The notes: generated from the letters alone by a model not told the origin. A stretch of DNA of 64,000 bases from Thalassospira alkalitolerans (GCF_002115745.1 NZ_JFKB01000003.1:248001-312000); one strand, 5' to 3'; shown: positions 9,321 to 18,510, numbered from the stretch's first letter. Translations and numbers: made by a program.

Positions 9321-10124
9321 ATGGCTGTTGTAACTCAAAGCGCGATGACGGCAGAGCCGTCCGTTACGAGCCCGAAAATGACGGCCCGTGACCTCAATCT
9401 TTTCTATGGTGAGAACCAGGCGCTTTTTGATGTCAATCTTGACATTGTTGAACGTCAGGTCACCGCGCTGATCGGCCCGTCGGGTTGCGGGAAATCGACT
9501 TTCCTGCGCTGCATGAACCGCATGAACGATACCATTGATGGTGTGACGATCAACGGTCAGGTGACGCTGGATAATCGCGACATCTATGACAAGGCGATTG
9601 ACGTTGTTCAGTTGCGGGCACGCATCGGCATGGTGTTCCAGAAACCAAACCCGTTCCCGAAATCGATCTATGACAATGTGTCCTATGGCCCGCGTATTCA
9701 CGGGTTGGTCAATTCGCGCGACGAACTTGATGAAATCGTCATGACCTCGCTTGAACGGGCCGGCCTTTTGAAAGAGGTCAAAGACCGTTTGCAGGAACCG
9801 GCAACCGGTCTTTCAGGTGGCCAGCAGCAGCGCCTTTGCATTGCACGTGCGGTTGCGGTTAGCCCCGAAGTTATTCTGATGGACGAGCCGTGCTCGGCCC
9901 TTGATCCGATTGCAACTGCAAAGGTCGAGGAACTGATCGACGAACTTCGTTCAAACTACACCATTGTGATCGTAACGCACTCGATGCAGCAGGCGGCACG
10001 TGTGTCGCAGCGCACCGCATTCTTCCATCTCGGCAAAGTGGTCGAAGTGGGCGAAACCGATCAGATTTTCACAAATCCCAAGGACGAGCGTACCAAGGGA
10101 TATATCACGGGTCGCTTCGGTTAA
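9321..10124 (+). CDS. pstB: Phosphate ABC transporter ATPase PstB
   Basis: A 267-residue ATPase driving phosphate uptake. Walker A is GPSGCGKST (52-60), the ABC signature LSGGQQQR (164-171), and Walker B VILMDEP (184-190), with the usual H-loop histidine in [11 protein letters not shown]. The start at 9321 has a GGAAG ribosome-binding site and leaves one base after pstA; the upstream extension would overlap pstA. PstB also participates with PhoU in signalling phosphate status. Confidence 0.97.
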   Translation: MAVVTQSAMTAEPSVTSPKMTARDLNLFYGENQALFDVNLDIVERQVTALIGPSGCGKSTFLRCMNRMNDTIDGVTINGQVTLDNRDIYDKAIDVVQLRARIGMVFQKPNPFPKSIYDNVSYGPRIHGLVNSRDELDEIVMTSLERAGLLKEVKDRLQEPATGLSGGQQQRLCIARAVAVSPEVILMDEPCSALDPIATAKVEELIDELRSNYTIVIVTHSMQQAARVSQRTAFFHLGKVVEVGETDQIFTNPKDERTKGYITGRFG

Positions 10125-10146
10125 TTCCGGGCAGGAGTATTTATAG

Positions 10147-10869
10147 ATGGCCGACGACAAACATCACATCGTCAGTTCGTTTGACGAAGAACTGACCCGT
10201 TTGAACAATATCATCTCGCAGATGGGCGGGCTTGCAGAAAGCCAGTTGATCTCGGCGATCCGTGCGATTGTCAAACGTGATTCGGAACTGGCTGAAAAGG
10301 TCATTCTTTCCGATCATCGGATCGACAAGCTGGAACAGGAAGTCCAGGACTTTGCCGTGCGTCTTCTGGCCTTGCGTCAGCCGATGGCAGATGACCTGCG
10401 TCAGGTTGTGACAGCGCTGAAGCTTTCCAATGATCTGGAACGTATCGGTGATTTGGCGAAAAACATTGCCAAACGTGCCCAGGTTTTGAACCAGGTACCG
10501 CCGATCCGCCCGGTTCAGGTTATCCCGAACATGGCCAAGCTGTGCCAGGAAATCATCAAAGACGTTCTGGACGCCTATATCGAAGGCGATGCGGAAAAAG
10601 CCCAGCGTGTCTGGGCGCGCGATCAGGAAGTTGACGATATGTACAACTCGCTGTTCCGCGAGTTGCTGACCTATATGATGGAAGATCCGCGTAACATTAC
10701 GGCATCGACCCATCTGTTGTTTATTGCCAAGAACATCGAACGTATTGGCGATCATGCAACAAATATCGCCGAGACGATCTATTACCGGATCAAAGGCGAA
10801 GACCTGCCGATGGATAGTCGGCCAAAAAATGACGCCGCGAACTTTGCGGTCGTAGAACCGAATGAGTGA
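10147..10869 (+). CDS. phoU: Phosphate signalling protein PhoU
   Basis: A 240-residue all-helical protein made of two PhoU repeats, each with the acidic metal-binding pattern (LSNDLERIGDLAKNIA near residue 96, and AKNIERIGDHATNIAE near residue 197). PhoU links the Pst transporter to the PhoR kinase and restrains Pho signalling when phosphate is plentiful. AGGAG upstream supports the ATG. It lies 22 bases after pstB and directly before phoB. Confidence 0.96.
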   Translation: MADDKHHIVSSFDEELTRLNNIISQMGGLAESQLISAIRAIVKRDSELAEKVILSDHRIDKLEQEVQDFAVRLLALRQPMADDLRQVVTALKLSNDLERIGDLAKNIAKRAQVLNQVPPIRPVQVIPNMAKLCQEIIKDVLDAYIEGDAEKAQRVWARDQEVDDMYNSLFRELLTYMMEDPRNITASTHLLFIAKNIERIGDHATNIAETIYYRIKGEDLPMDSRPKNDAANFAVVEPNE

Positions 10870-10886
10870 CACTGGAGCATAGGAAG

Positions 10887-11582
10887 ATGGACCCAACGGT
10901 TCTTATCGTCGAGGACGAAGCTGCAATCGTAACCATGTTGCGCTACAACCTCGAACGCGAGGGGATGCAGGTTGTTGAAGCCGGAGACGGTGACGAAGCG
11001 TTGAAAATTCTGGCTGAAACCCATGTTGATCTGGTTTTGCTGGATTGGATGTTGCCGGTTATGTCGGGGATCGAGGTTTGCCGCCAGATCCGCCGTAAGC
11101 CTGAAAGCCGGGATCTTCCGGTGATTATGGTAACTGCGCGCGGAGAAGAGGGTGATCGTATTCGCGGCCTTGATACCGGTGCCGACGATTATGTGACCAA
11201 ACCCTTTGCAATTGGCGAATTGCTGGCACGTATTCGTGCGCTTTTACGTCGATCTGGTCCGGCGCAACCACAAGGGCAGTTGATCTATTCCGATATCGAA
11301 ATGGATCTTGCAGCCCATCGCGTCAGTCGCAACGGCAAAGCCATTCATCTTGGCCCGACGGAATTCCGTTTGCTGCGGTATTTCCTTGAGCATCCGGGGC
11401 GTGTTTTCTCGCGCGAGCAGCTTTTGAACGCAGTTTGGGGGCCGAATATCTATGTCGAAACCCGTACTGTTGACGTTCATATCCGCCGTTTGCGCAAGGC
11501 CTTGAATGATGTCAAGGGCACGCGCGATGTGATCCGTACGGTTCGTGCGGCGGGTTATGCGCTTGATGTTGAAGCTGCCTGA
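10887..11582 (+). CDS. phoB: Phosphate regulon response regulator PhoB
   Basis: A 231-residue OmpR-family regulator. The receiver domain has acidic residues E9/D10, phosphoacceptor D53 (LLDWMLP) and K105 (VTKPF). The C-terminal winged helix ends with VDVHIRRLRKALN and TVRAAGYALD. The ATG at 10887 begins the canonical MDPTVLIVEDE start with a GGAG upstream; an in-frame GTG at 10866 would add seven residues. Phosphorylated PhoB should bind the Pho box at 5321. No phoR kinase gene is adjacent, although the two usually sit together. Confidence 0.96.
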   Translation: MDPTVLIVEDEAAIVTMLRYNLEREGMQVVEAGDGDEALKILAETHVDLVLLDWMLPVMSGIEVCRQIRRKPESRDLPVIMVTARGEEGDRIRGLDTGADDYVTKPFAIGELLARIRALLRRSGPAQPQGQLIYSDIEMDLAAHRVSRNGKAIHLGPTEFRLLRYFLEHPGRVFSREQLLNAVWGPNIYVETRTVDVHIRRLRKALNDVKGTRDVIRTVRAAGYALDVEAA

Positions 11583-11628
11583 GCCATAACAGATTCCTCG
11601 GACCATAAGAATTCCGGTCCGGAAAACG

Positions 11629-11659
11629 AAAAACCCCCATCCATGCGGTGGGGGTTTTT
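11629..11659. terminator. Bidirectional terminator between phoB and the antiporter gene
   Basis: AAAAACCCCC (11629-11638) pairs with GGGGGTTTTT (11650-11659), extended by an A-T pair. A-rich and T-rich flanks make it a terminator in both directions, between the convergent phoB and CPA2 genes. Confidence 0.85.
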
Positions 11660-11672
11660 GTTCTTAGGAACG

Positions 11673-13433
11673 TTACTTCTTTTTCGGTGGCTTGGAAGGC
11701 TTTGCAGGGGCTGCGGTTGGCTCATCGACCTTGTGACGCGGGCTGCGCGGGGCCAGTTCGTTCATCAGCAACATATCGGCGCGCCGGAACTTGGCAATTT
11801 CGATATCGATTTCTTCTTGCGGGATATCACAGGCCGACAAGACGTGATCGGACATGCGTAACCCGGTTTCAAGAACTTCGGGGATGGCGGCATCCGCGCC
11901 GCTGCGTGACAGGGGGCCGATATGGGTGATGTCCTGCGCACGGGCAAAGATTTTCAGATGCGGATAATGCTGACGCAGCAGGGCAACGGTTTTTTCCGTT
12001 GCATGCGGGTTGCCCATGGCAACGGCGGCGATATGGGCCTGTTCGGTATGGGCCGCGCGGAAGGTTTCCGGGCGCGTGCCATCAGCAAAGTAAACCGGCA
12101 ATCCTTCGGCACGACCGCGTGAAACTTGTTGTGCATCCGATTCAAGAACGATGAACGGGATATTCTTGGTCCGCAGTAAACGGGCCAAAACCCGACCAAC
12201 ACGGCCACAGCCGATCACCAGAACATGTTTTTCAATGCCGCCGGTTTGTTCTTCGATCGCGGTCAGTTGGTCGCTTTCTTTTGGGTGAAGTCTTTGTTCG
12301 ATTCGGTGTCCCAACGAAATCAAGGTCGGGGTCAGGCCCATTGAAATCGCTACCACCGGGATCAGCATGACAACAATATCATGGGATACGGCGCCGTTTT
12401 GGGATGCCAGGGCCAGCATCACAAAGGCAAACTCACCCCCGGCAGCCAAACTCATGGCGACCCGGATTGATGATGCCTGATTGAAGCCGATGAGCCGTGA
12501 CAATCCAAACAGAACGGCTGCCTTGACCATAAGAAGGGCAATCAGCCACAAAATGATGGTGCCAGCTTCGCCGATGACGACATTGGCATTGACCGACATG
12601 CCAACCGACATGAAGAACAGCGACAGGAATACCCCCCGGAAGGGGGAGATATCGGCTTCGATCTGATGGCGGAATTCTGTTTCAGCCAGCATCACCCCGG
12701 CAATAAAGGCGCCCAGTGCCATGGAAAGCCCGGCGGCCTCGGTCAGGGTGCTGGCGGCCAGAACGACAAAAAGTGTTCCGATGGCAAACAGTTCCGGGTT
12801 TTTAAGGGCCGCGATATAGCGAAACAGGCGCGGCAACAAATAGCGCCCGACGAGTAACAGGATGGCAACCGCGCCGATACCGGTCAGGACGCTGATCCAT
12901 GGGCTGGTTTCCGTCCCGGCCTTGCCCGCGGCCTGTACCATGATCAGGAAGGGACCAACGGCGACGTCCTGTAACAAAAGGATCGCCAGGGCTGCCCGTC
13001 CGAACCGGGTATGCAATTGCCGTTCATCGGAAAGATGTTTCAAAATGATCGCGGTCGATGACAAGGCCAGCGCCCCGGCAATCACCATGGATGATGGCAT
13101 ATCCTTGCTGATCAGCAGCAGGATGCCAAATATCACTGCCAATGTGACGGCGATTTGCAGGAAACCCAGTGTGGCAAACCGGCCACCAATCACACGCAAC
13201 CGTTCACGCGACAATTCAAGGCCGATCATGAACAGCAGAAAGACGACACCAAGTTCGGCAACGGTTGAAATGTCTTCGCGGTCATTGATCAGGCCAAGGC
13301 CGAATGGCCCGATGCAAAATCCACCGATTAGAAAACCAATGATCGAATTTGCGTGCAGTTTTTGGGCCAGCGGCACAGCAATCACCGCCGCAGTCAGGAC
13401 CAGAAACAGCTCGAACAAGACACTGTGAGACAT
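11673..13433 (-). CDS. Monovalent cation:proton antiporter, CPA2 family with RCK domain (KefB/YbaL-like)
   Basis: A 586-residue inner-membrane protein. Residues about 1-385 form the sodium/hydrogen exchanger domain with around 12 membrane segments. Residues about 405-530 form a TrkA-N (RCK) domain with the dinucleotide motif GCGRVGRVLARLL and an acidic end to the second strand (VLESD). The C terminus is a proline/lysine tail (APAKPSKPPKKK). The family exports potassium or exchanges cations for protons under RCK control. Whether it is a glutathione-gated Kef system or a YbaL-type antiporter cannot be told from sequence; no KefF/KefG partner gene is adjacent. The ribosome-binding site is weak. 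Confidence 0.88.
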   Translation of the reverse strand: MSHSVLFELFLVLTAAVIAVPLAQKLHANSIIGFLIGGFCIGPFGLGLINDREDISTVAELGVVFLLFMIGLELSRERLRVIGGRFATLGFLQIAVTLAVIFGILLLISKDMPSSMVIAGALALSSTAIILKHLSDERQLHTRFGRAALAILLLQDVAVGPFLIMVQAAGKAGTETSPWISVLTGIGAVAILLLVGRYLLPRLFRYIAALKNPELFAIGTLFVVLAASTLTEAAGLSMALGAFIAGVMLAETEFRHQIEADISPFRGVFLSLFFMSVGMSVNANVVIGEAGTIILWLIALLMVKAAVLFGLSRLIGFNQASSIRVAMSLAAGGEFAFVMLALASQNGAVSHDIVVMLIPVVAISMGLTPTLISLGHRIEQRLHPKESDQLTAIEEQTGGIEKHVLVIGCGRVGRVLARLLRTKNIPFIVLESDAQQVSRGRAEGLPVYFADGTRPETFRAAHTEQAHIAAVAMGNPHATEKTVALLRQHYPHLKIFARAQDITHIGPLSRSGADAAIPEVLETGLRMSDHVLSACDIPQEEIDIEIAKFRRADMLLMNELAPRSPRHKVDEPTAAPAKPSKPPKKK

Positions 13434-13771
13434 AATTGGGTACGCTACCGGGGTGGAAGGGATGCAAAGGAAATCAATAGAATAAGGATAGCGGAAATAC
13501 CCTTATGATTTCTATGGAAATTTCGCGCATGCGAAGATCACTGTGACGGATGACACGGGCAAATGGTGATGACCTGTGGCGATGATGAGCCAGAAGAAAA
13601 ACAGAAACGAACCGCGACGTGGCCCTATCGTATTGACTTGTCCGGGGCTTGTTTCGCGCCTGTAAATCCGCGATGACGTGGCTTGCTATTCCGGTTCGGG
13701 GATGCGATGTTCCGCGTGCCCCCGAACGGGCCGACAAACAATGATAAAATTCCCAAACGAGCAGGCCTAAA
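13434..13771. other. Divergent intergenic region
   Basis: 338 bases between the divergent CPA2 antiporter and Ca/Na exchanger genes. An 87-residue open frame on the minus strand has arginine/serine-rich shadow-like composition and no convincing start. I see no clear hairpin or known motif; presumably it holds both promoters. Confidence 0.55.
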
Positions 13772-14734
13772 TTGGAACAGTTTATCCCTTATTTACAGAT
13801 TATCGCGGGCCTTGTGCTTTTGACTGCCGGTGGCGAGTTTATTGTACGCGGCGCGGTCGGTCTGGCGCTTTTGATGGGGGTTTCCAAGGTCATTGTCGGC
13901 CTGACAGTGGTTGCGGCCGGGACATCGGCCCCGGAATTCGTCGTGTCGCTGAATGCGGCATTGGGGGATTCGGGGGATATCGCGATGGGTAATGTGGTTG
14001 GTTCGAACATCGCCAATATTTTGCTGATTTTGGGAGCGGCGGCCATTTTAAAACCGATTGCCGCATCCAAGACCATGATCCTGCGCGACGGGGGAACCAT
14101 GTTGCTGGGAACGGTTCTGTTTATCGGGCTGTGCCTGTTTGGGGTGATCGATCGTTGGGCCGGGGGGATCATGCTGCTGGTGCTGGCGGCGATCTGGTAC
14201 TTTACCTATCAGCATGACATGAAAAATCCGGGTGATGCCCGTGACCTGCATGAAGAAGAAGTCGACGAAGTCGGTGAGGTGCCAAAGGGGTGGATGAAAC
14301 CGGTCGTTACAACGCTTGTTGGTATTGTCGCCCTTACCTTTGGGGCAGATTTGCTGGTTGATGGCGGTGTGACCGTGGCGCGCCAGTTTGGTGTGTCCGA
14401 AGCGGTGATTGGTCTGACCCTTGTGGCATTTGGAACGTCGCTTCCGGAATTGGCGGCCTCGATTGTGGCCGCGTTGCGCGGGCATTCCGATGTGGCATTG
14501 GGCAATGTTGTCGGATCGAACCTGTTGAACCTTTTGGTGATCATTGGTGGTGTTTCGCTAATTGCGCCGATTGCGGTGCCGGATCAGATTTTGCGATCTG
14601 ATTTGTGGATCATGCTGGCGGTGACGGTTGTTTTGCTGATTGTCGGTTATTTCATGCGCGGGATATCACGGGTTACCGGGATGGTGTTTGTTGCGGCCTA
14701 TATTGGCTATGTCGCCAGTCTGGTTTCAGCCTGA
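13772..14734 (+). CDS. Calcium/sodium exchanger, CaCA family (YrbG-like)
   Basis: A 320-residue membrane protein with about ten segments in two inverted halves. Each half carries the family's alpha-repeat signature: GTSAPEFVVSLNAALGDS (residues about 51-68) and GTSLPELAASIVAALRG (about 220-236), each followed by a GNVVGSN motif. An acidic cytoplasmic loop (DLHEEEVDEVGEVP) separates them. The only plausible start is TTG at 13772, because an in-frame stop lies 27 bases upstream and the next methionine cuts into the first helix. It exchanges Ca2+ or a similar ion for Na+ or H+. Confidence 0.9.
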   Translation: MEQFIPYLQIIAGLVLLTAGGEFIVRGAVGLALLMGVSKVIVGLTVVAAGTSAPEFVVSLNAALGDSGDIAMGNVVGSNIANILLILGAAAILKPIAASKTMILRDGGTMLLGTVLFIGLCLFGVIDRWAGGIMLLVLAAIWYFTYQHDMKNPGDARDLHEEEVDEVGEVPKGWMKPVVTTLVGIVALTFGADLLVDGGVTVARQFGVSEAVIGLTLVAFGTSLPELAASIVAALRGHSDVALGNVVGSNLLNLLVIIGGVSLIAPIAVPDQILRSDLWIMLAVTVVLLIVGYFMRGISRVTGMVFVAAYIGYVASLVSA

Positions 14735-14892
14735 CTGGTTGCTTGTCTGACAGGTGACGCGATGATGGACCGACAGGCGGGTTTGATTGTAAGTTCCGGT
14801 TTTACCAATCATATCTGGCGGCGCCGGTGGTGATCAAACCGGCCGGTGGTCCCGTAACAGGGGGACATCATGACTGACGGGATGGAAACCAT

Positions 14893-15663
14893 ATGACAGG
14901 GACAATGCCGAAAACGGCCCTTATCACCGGGGCGGCCAAACGTATCGGCCGGGCGATATCACTTGATCTTGCCGGGCAGGGTTATGATCTTGCCCTTAAT
15001 TGCCATTCATCGCGCCGGGATGCTGACATCCTTGCCGATGAAATTCGGGCCATGGGACAGCGCGCCTGCGTGATTTCGGCCGATCTGGGCAAAGAAGAAG
15101 ACACCGGGCGTGTTATCCGCGAAGCAACCGCGGCCCTTGGCCCGGTTGGTGTTCTGATCAATAATGCATCCACCTTTGAATATGATGACATCGCGACCGC
15201 CACACGTGCGGGCTGGGATTATCATATGGAGGCCAATCTTCGGGCGCCGTTTGTTTTGTCACAGGACTTTGCCAAGCGTCTTCCGGCGGGGCAAAAAGGG
15301 GCGATTATCAATCTGATTGATCAACGTGTCTGGAACCTGACACCGCATTTCATGACCTATACCCTGTCCAAGGCGGGGCTTTGGGCCTTGACCCAGACGC
15401 TGGCGCTGGCATTAGCGCCCCGTATTCGGGTTAATGGCATTGGGCCGGGGCCGGCATTGCCTAGTGCCCGGCAAACACAGGAAGTTTTTGATCAACAATG
15501 TGATCAGACCCCGCTGAAAGTGGGAACAAACCCGCAAGAGATTTGCGACGCGGTTCGGTTTTTCCTTGCCGCGCCTGCCATCACCGGGCAAATGTTAGCC
15601 CTTGACGGCGGGCAGCACCTTAATTGGGCAGCCAGTGGCGAAGATGAAATGCCAGAGGAATGA
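14893..15663 (+). CDS. SDR oxidoreductase resembling pteridine reductase / dihydromonapterin reductase (FolM/PTR1-like)
   Basis: A 256-residue short-chain dehydrogenase. The NADPH loop TGAAKRIGRAI (12-22) contains the arginine typical of pteridine reductases. NNAS is at 90-93. The catalytic set is D143, Y156 and K160: an aspartate replaces the usual SDR serine, and D-x12-Y-x3-K is the spacing of trypanosomatid PTR1 (Asp181/Tyr194/Lys198, from memory). Such enzymes reduce dihydromonapterin or dihydropteridines, and folB directly downstream supports a pterin/folate role. Starts at 14893 and 14905 are both possible. A general SDR role cannot be excluded. Confidence 0.8.
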   Translation: MTGTMPKTALITGAAKRIGRAISLDLAGQGYDLALNCHSSRRDADILADEIRAMGQRACVISADLGKEEDTGRVIREATAALGPVGVLINNASTFEYDDIATATRAGWDYHMEANLRAPFVLSQDFAKRLPAGQKGAIINLIDQRVWNLTPHFMTYTLSKAGLWALTQTLALALAPRIRVNGIGPGPALPSARQTQEVFDQQCDQTPLKVGTNPQEICDAVRFFLAAPAITGQMLALDGGQHLNWAASGEDEMPEE

Positions 15664-15724
15664 TGTGCCGGACATGGATTTCGGACATCTGGCCGCACAA
15701 GCGCAGCACAAGGAAGACCAGACC

Positions 15725-16150
15725 ATGACCGCAGGCCTTAAACAGGACGATAACATTACGACACTGCCCTATGCAGATCATGCGGGCAGTTTGCGTCGTG
15801 TTTTCGTGCGTGACATGGTCGTTGGGACATCGATCGGGGTGTATGATCATGAAAAAGGTCGTCCGCAACGGGTGCGTATCAATCTTGACCTTGCCGTTCT
15901 GGAAGGCGAGGGCGTCTTGAATGACGATATTGCCACTGTTTTAAGCTATGAAGATTTGGTGACCGGCACGCGCGAGATTTGTCAGGACGGCCATGTGAAC
16001 CTTGTGGAAACTCTTGGGGAAAAACTGGCCGATATGTGTCTGGCGGATCGCCGGGTGCGCAAGGTAAACGTTCGGGTTGAAAAGCTTGATGTCTTTGACG
16101 ACGTTGCGGCGGTCGGGGTCGAAATAGAGCGCTTTAATATCGCGCGTTGA
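15725..16150 (+). CDS. folB: Dihydroneopterin aldolase FolB
   Basis: A 141-residue enzyme that cleaves 7,8-dihydroneopterin to 6-hydroxymethyl-dihydropterin and glycolaldehyde in folate synthesis. The family core begins at residue 24 with VFVRDMVVGTSIGVYDHEKGRPQRV, including the conserved glutamate E43. The VEKLDVF segment near the C terminus supplies the catalytic lysine. The ATG at 15725 has AGGAAG 8 bases upstream. An in-frame GTG at 15665 and ATG at 15674 would add a non-conserved leader of about 20 residues. The gene follows the pterin-reductase-like SDR. Confidence 0.88.
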   Translation: MTAGLKQDDNITTLPYADHAGSLRRVFVRDMVVGTSIGVYDHEKGRPQRVRINLDLAVLEGEGVLNDDIATVLSYEDLVTGTREICQDGHVNLVETLGEKLADMCLADRRVRKVNVRVEKLDVFDDVAAVGVEIERFNIAR

Positions 16151-16239
16151 TCGCTTTGTTAAACCGGCTTGAAATTTACTTTTGTTAACGGTTTGGGACG
16201 GGGACTCTGTGATTCCTCTGGGCCGAATCGTTGTTGTCC

Positions 16240-16248
16240 TTATGCACA
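16240..16248 (+). promoter_or_regulatory. DnaA box TTATGCACA
   Basis: Exact match to the TTATNCACA consensus on the plus strand, just upstream of the AT-rich segment. Confidence 0.5.
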
Positions 16249-16373
16249 AGCATCTGCCGCTAGGGAATCAAAGGAAAATATTCTTTTTTGACTCCTCTAT
16301 TACCGAATGTTTTCAGGTTGACAGTATTTTTTACCATATAAAACAATGACTTAGATGTTTTGCCCAATAATTA

Positions 16374-16491
16374 ATCACTTCACAGAACGTTAAGACTCTC
16401 AAGGGGTGCAGAAAACAGCCCCCCTATTACCCACATACTTATCCACAGGCTTGGTGGACATCTTTTTCCCACAGCGATTCTGTGAAGTGAT
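16374..16491. repeat. 14-bp perfect inverted repeat around DnaA boxes
   Basis: ATCACTTCACAGAA (16374-16387) is exactly complementary to TTCTGTGAAGTGAT (16478-16491), with 90 bases between the arms. The space contains the DnaA boxes at 16427 and 16439. The distance is long for a terminator and the arms lack a T-run. Confidence 0.75.
16439..16447 (+). promoter_or_regulatory. DnaA box TTATCCACA (high-affinity form)
   Basis: Exact match to the strong E. coli R1/R4 type box. A one-mismatch copy (TTACCCACA) starts 12 bases earlier at 16427 in the same orientation. Confidence 0.55.
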
Positions 16492-16590
16492 GTTGCGGCG
16501 TTAATCTTTTTGGGTATTGTCAGAAGCCCGTTTGGGAAGTGACGGTCGTCACAACTTTTGATTTTTAATAAATCTGCCGGAGAAGCCTTG

Positions 16591-18510
16591 ATGAAGCCTG
16601 AAACCCCATCCGAAACCCCCGTTCGGGAAATCGGATTGTCGCTTGAAAGCGATGAACTTGAAGGGGGGGCCGCACGCGGGGTCGAGGCGATCAAACATGC
16701 GCTAAAAACCATGCCGGGCTCATCCGGGGTGTATCGGATGATCGATGACAAGGATCGCATCCTTTATGTCGGCAAGGCCAAGAACCTTAAAAAGCGCGTG
16801 GTGGCCTATACCCGTTTGATGCAACTGCCGATCCGGATTGCCCGGATGGTGGCCCAGACGGTGCGGATGGAAATCATCACCACCCATACCGAGGCCGAAG
16901 CGCTTCTGCTTGAATCGAATCTGATTAAAAAGCTTAAGCCGCGTTACAACATCCTTTTGCGCGATGATAAAAGCTTTCCCTATATCCTGATTACCGAAGA
17001 TCACGATTATCCGCGTATCGTCAAGCATCGCGGGGCGCGGGCCAAGGATGGCAGTTGTTTTGGTCCCTTTGCCTCGGCCTGGGCGGTCAACAACACGATT
17101 AATCATTTGCAGCGCGCCTTCTTGCTGCGGTCCTGTACTGATTCTGTGTTCTCCAACCGGTCGCGCCCGTGCCTGTTGTACCAAATCAAGCGGTGTGCCG
17201 CCCCATGTGTGGATCGTATCGCCAAGGCGGAATATGACGGGTTGGTCGATATTTGCCGCGACTTCCTGACCGGGCGCAGCCAGAAAATTCTAAAGCAGCT
17301 AGAAACCGATATGCTGGCCGCATCCGAACGCATGGATTTTGAACAGGCGGCGATGTATCGCGACCGTATTCGGGCCTTAAGCCAGATCAGGTCCCATCAG
17401 GACATCAATCTTGAAGGGGTTGAGGAAGCCGACGTGATTGCCCTGCATCACGAAGGCGGGCAAAGCTGTGTTCAGGTGTTCTTTTTCCGATCCGGTTCAA
17501 ATTACGGCAACCGGTCGTATTTTCCGCGCCATGAACAGAGTGCCGAGATACCGGAAATTCTGTCGGCCTTTGTCGGGCAGTTCTATGCCGATAAACCGGC
17601 CCCGAAACAGATTTTACTGTCGCATGAGATCGAAGGACAGGAACTGGTCGAAACCGCATTGTCGATCAATAATAACCGCAAGATCACCTTGCAGGTGCCC
17701 AAGCGTGGCGGACGGCGCAAGTTGGTGGAGCATGCCCTGACCAATGCCAAGGATGCGTTGGGCCGGCGCATGGCCGAAAGCGCGTCACAGCGCAAACTGC
17801 TTGAAGACCTGGCAGACAAGCTTGATCTTGAAAGCACGCCGGAACGGATCGAGGTTTACGATAACAGCCATATTCAGGGAACCAATATGGTTGGCGGCAT
17901 GATTGTCGCCGGGCCAGAGGGGTTCATGAAAAATGCCTATCGTAAATTCAATATCAAAGGCGATATCGCGCCCGGCGATGATTTTGCCATGATGCGCGAA
18001 GTTTTGACCCGCCGGTTTGCGCGTGCGCAAAAAGAAGACCCGGATCGTGAAAATGGTACCTGGCCGGATTTGTGCCTGATTGATGGCGGGCTGGGGCAGT
18101 TGGGCATTGCACGGGCCGTGCTTGAAGACCTTGGCATCGAAGATGTGATGTTGGTCGGGGTCGCCAAGGGGGTGGATCGCAATGCGGGCAAGGAAGTCCT
18201 TCATATTCCGGGAAAGGCGCCTGTGCGCCTCGATATGAAGGACCCGGTGCTGTATTTTATTCAGCGTTTGCGCGACGAAGCCCATCGCTGGGCGATTGGG
18301 ACCCATCGTGCCAAACGATCCAAACAGATCGGCAAAAGCCAGTTGGATGCCGTGCCGGGGATTGGTGGGGCGCGCAAAAAAGCGTTGTTGCATCATTTCG
18401 GATCGGCGCGCGGGGTGGCCGATGCCGGGTTAAAGGATTTGGAAGCGGTGGACGGCATCAGTGCGGCAATTGCACGCAAGATTTACGACCATTTTCACGG
18501 GGAAACCTGA
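16591..18510 (+). CDS. uvrC: UvrABC excinuclease subunit C
   Basis: A 639-residue nucleotide-excision-repair nuclease. Domains in order: GIY-YIG nuclease (GVY at 46-48, YVGKA at 59-63) for the 3' incision, a cysteine-rich patch, the UvrB-binding UVR motif (ERMDFEQAAMYRDRI, near 250), the RNase H-like nuclease for the 5' incision (VYDNSHIQG and LIDGGLGQL), and a C-terminal double helix-hairpin-helix (VPGIGGARKKALL). The ATG at 16591 has GGAG 8 bases upstream; a TTG 33 bases earlier is less likely. Length is normal. The unusual non-coding region upstream could also regulate it. Confidence 0.96.
   Translation: MKPETPSETPVREIGLSLESDELEGGAARGVEAIKHALKTMPGSSGVYRMIDDKDRILYVGKAKNLKKRVVAYTRLMQLPIRIARMVAQTVRMEIITTHTEAEALLLESNLIKKLKPRYNILLRDDKSFPYILITEDHDYPRIVKHRGARAKDGSCFGPFASAWAVNNTINHLQRAFLLRSCTDSVFSNRSRPCLLYQIKRCAAPCVDRIAKAEYDGLVDICRDFLTGRSQKILKQLETDMLAASERMDFEQAAMYRDRIRALSQIRSHQDINLEGVEEADVIALHHEGGQSCVQVFFFRSGSNYGNRSYFPRHEQSAEIPEILSAFVGQFYADKPAPKQILLSHEIEGQELVETALSINNNRKITLQVPKRGGRRKLVEHALTNAKDALGRRMAESASQRKLLEDLADKLDLESTPERIEVYDNSHIQGTNMVGGMIVAGPEGFMKNAYRKFNIKGDIAPGDDFAMMREVLTRRFARAQKEDPDRENGTWPDLCLIDGGLGQLGIARAVLEDLGIEDVMLVGVAKGVDRNAGKEVLHIPGKAPVRLDMKDPVLYFIQRLRDEAHRWAIGTHRAKRSKQIGKSQLDAVPGIGGARKKALLHHFGSARGVADAGLKDLEAVDGISAAIARKIYDHFHGET

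Larger units (their letters stand above)
16151..16590. other. Non-coding region with DnaA boxes and a 14-bp inverted repeat (origin-like)
   Basis: 440 bases between folB and uvrC without a gene. They hold two exact TTATNCACA boxes in the same direction (16240-16248 and 16439-16447), a one-mismatch box TTACCCACA at 16427-16435, an AT-rich stretch at about 16255-16375, and a perfect inverted repeat 16374-16387 / 16478-16491 that brackets the downstream boxes. This resembles a replication origin or DnaA-regulated promoter; see findings. Confidence 0.5.

Noticed and set aside
13474..13737. 87-residue minus-strand open frame upstream of the CPA2 antiporter
   Set aside because: Arginine/serine/histidine-rich shadow-like composition, no ribosome-binding site and no recognisable motif.
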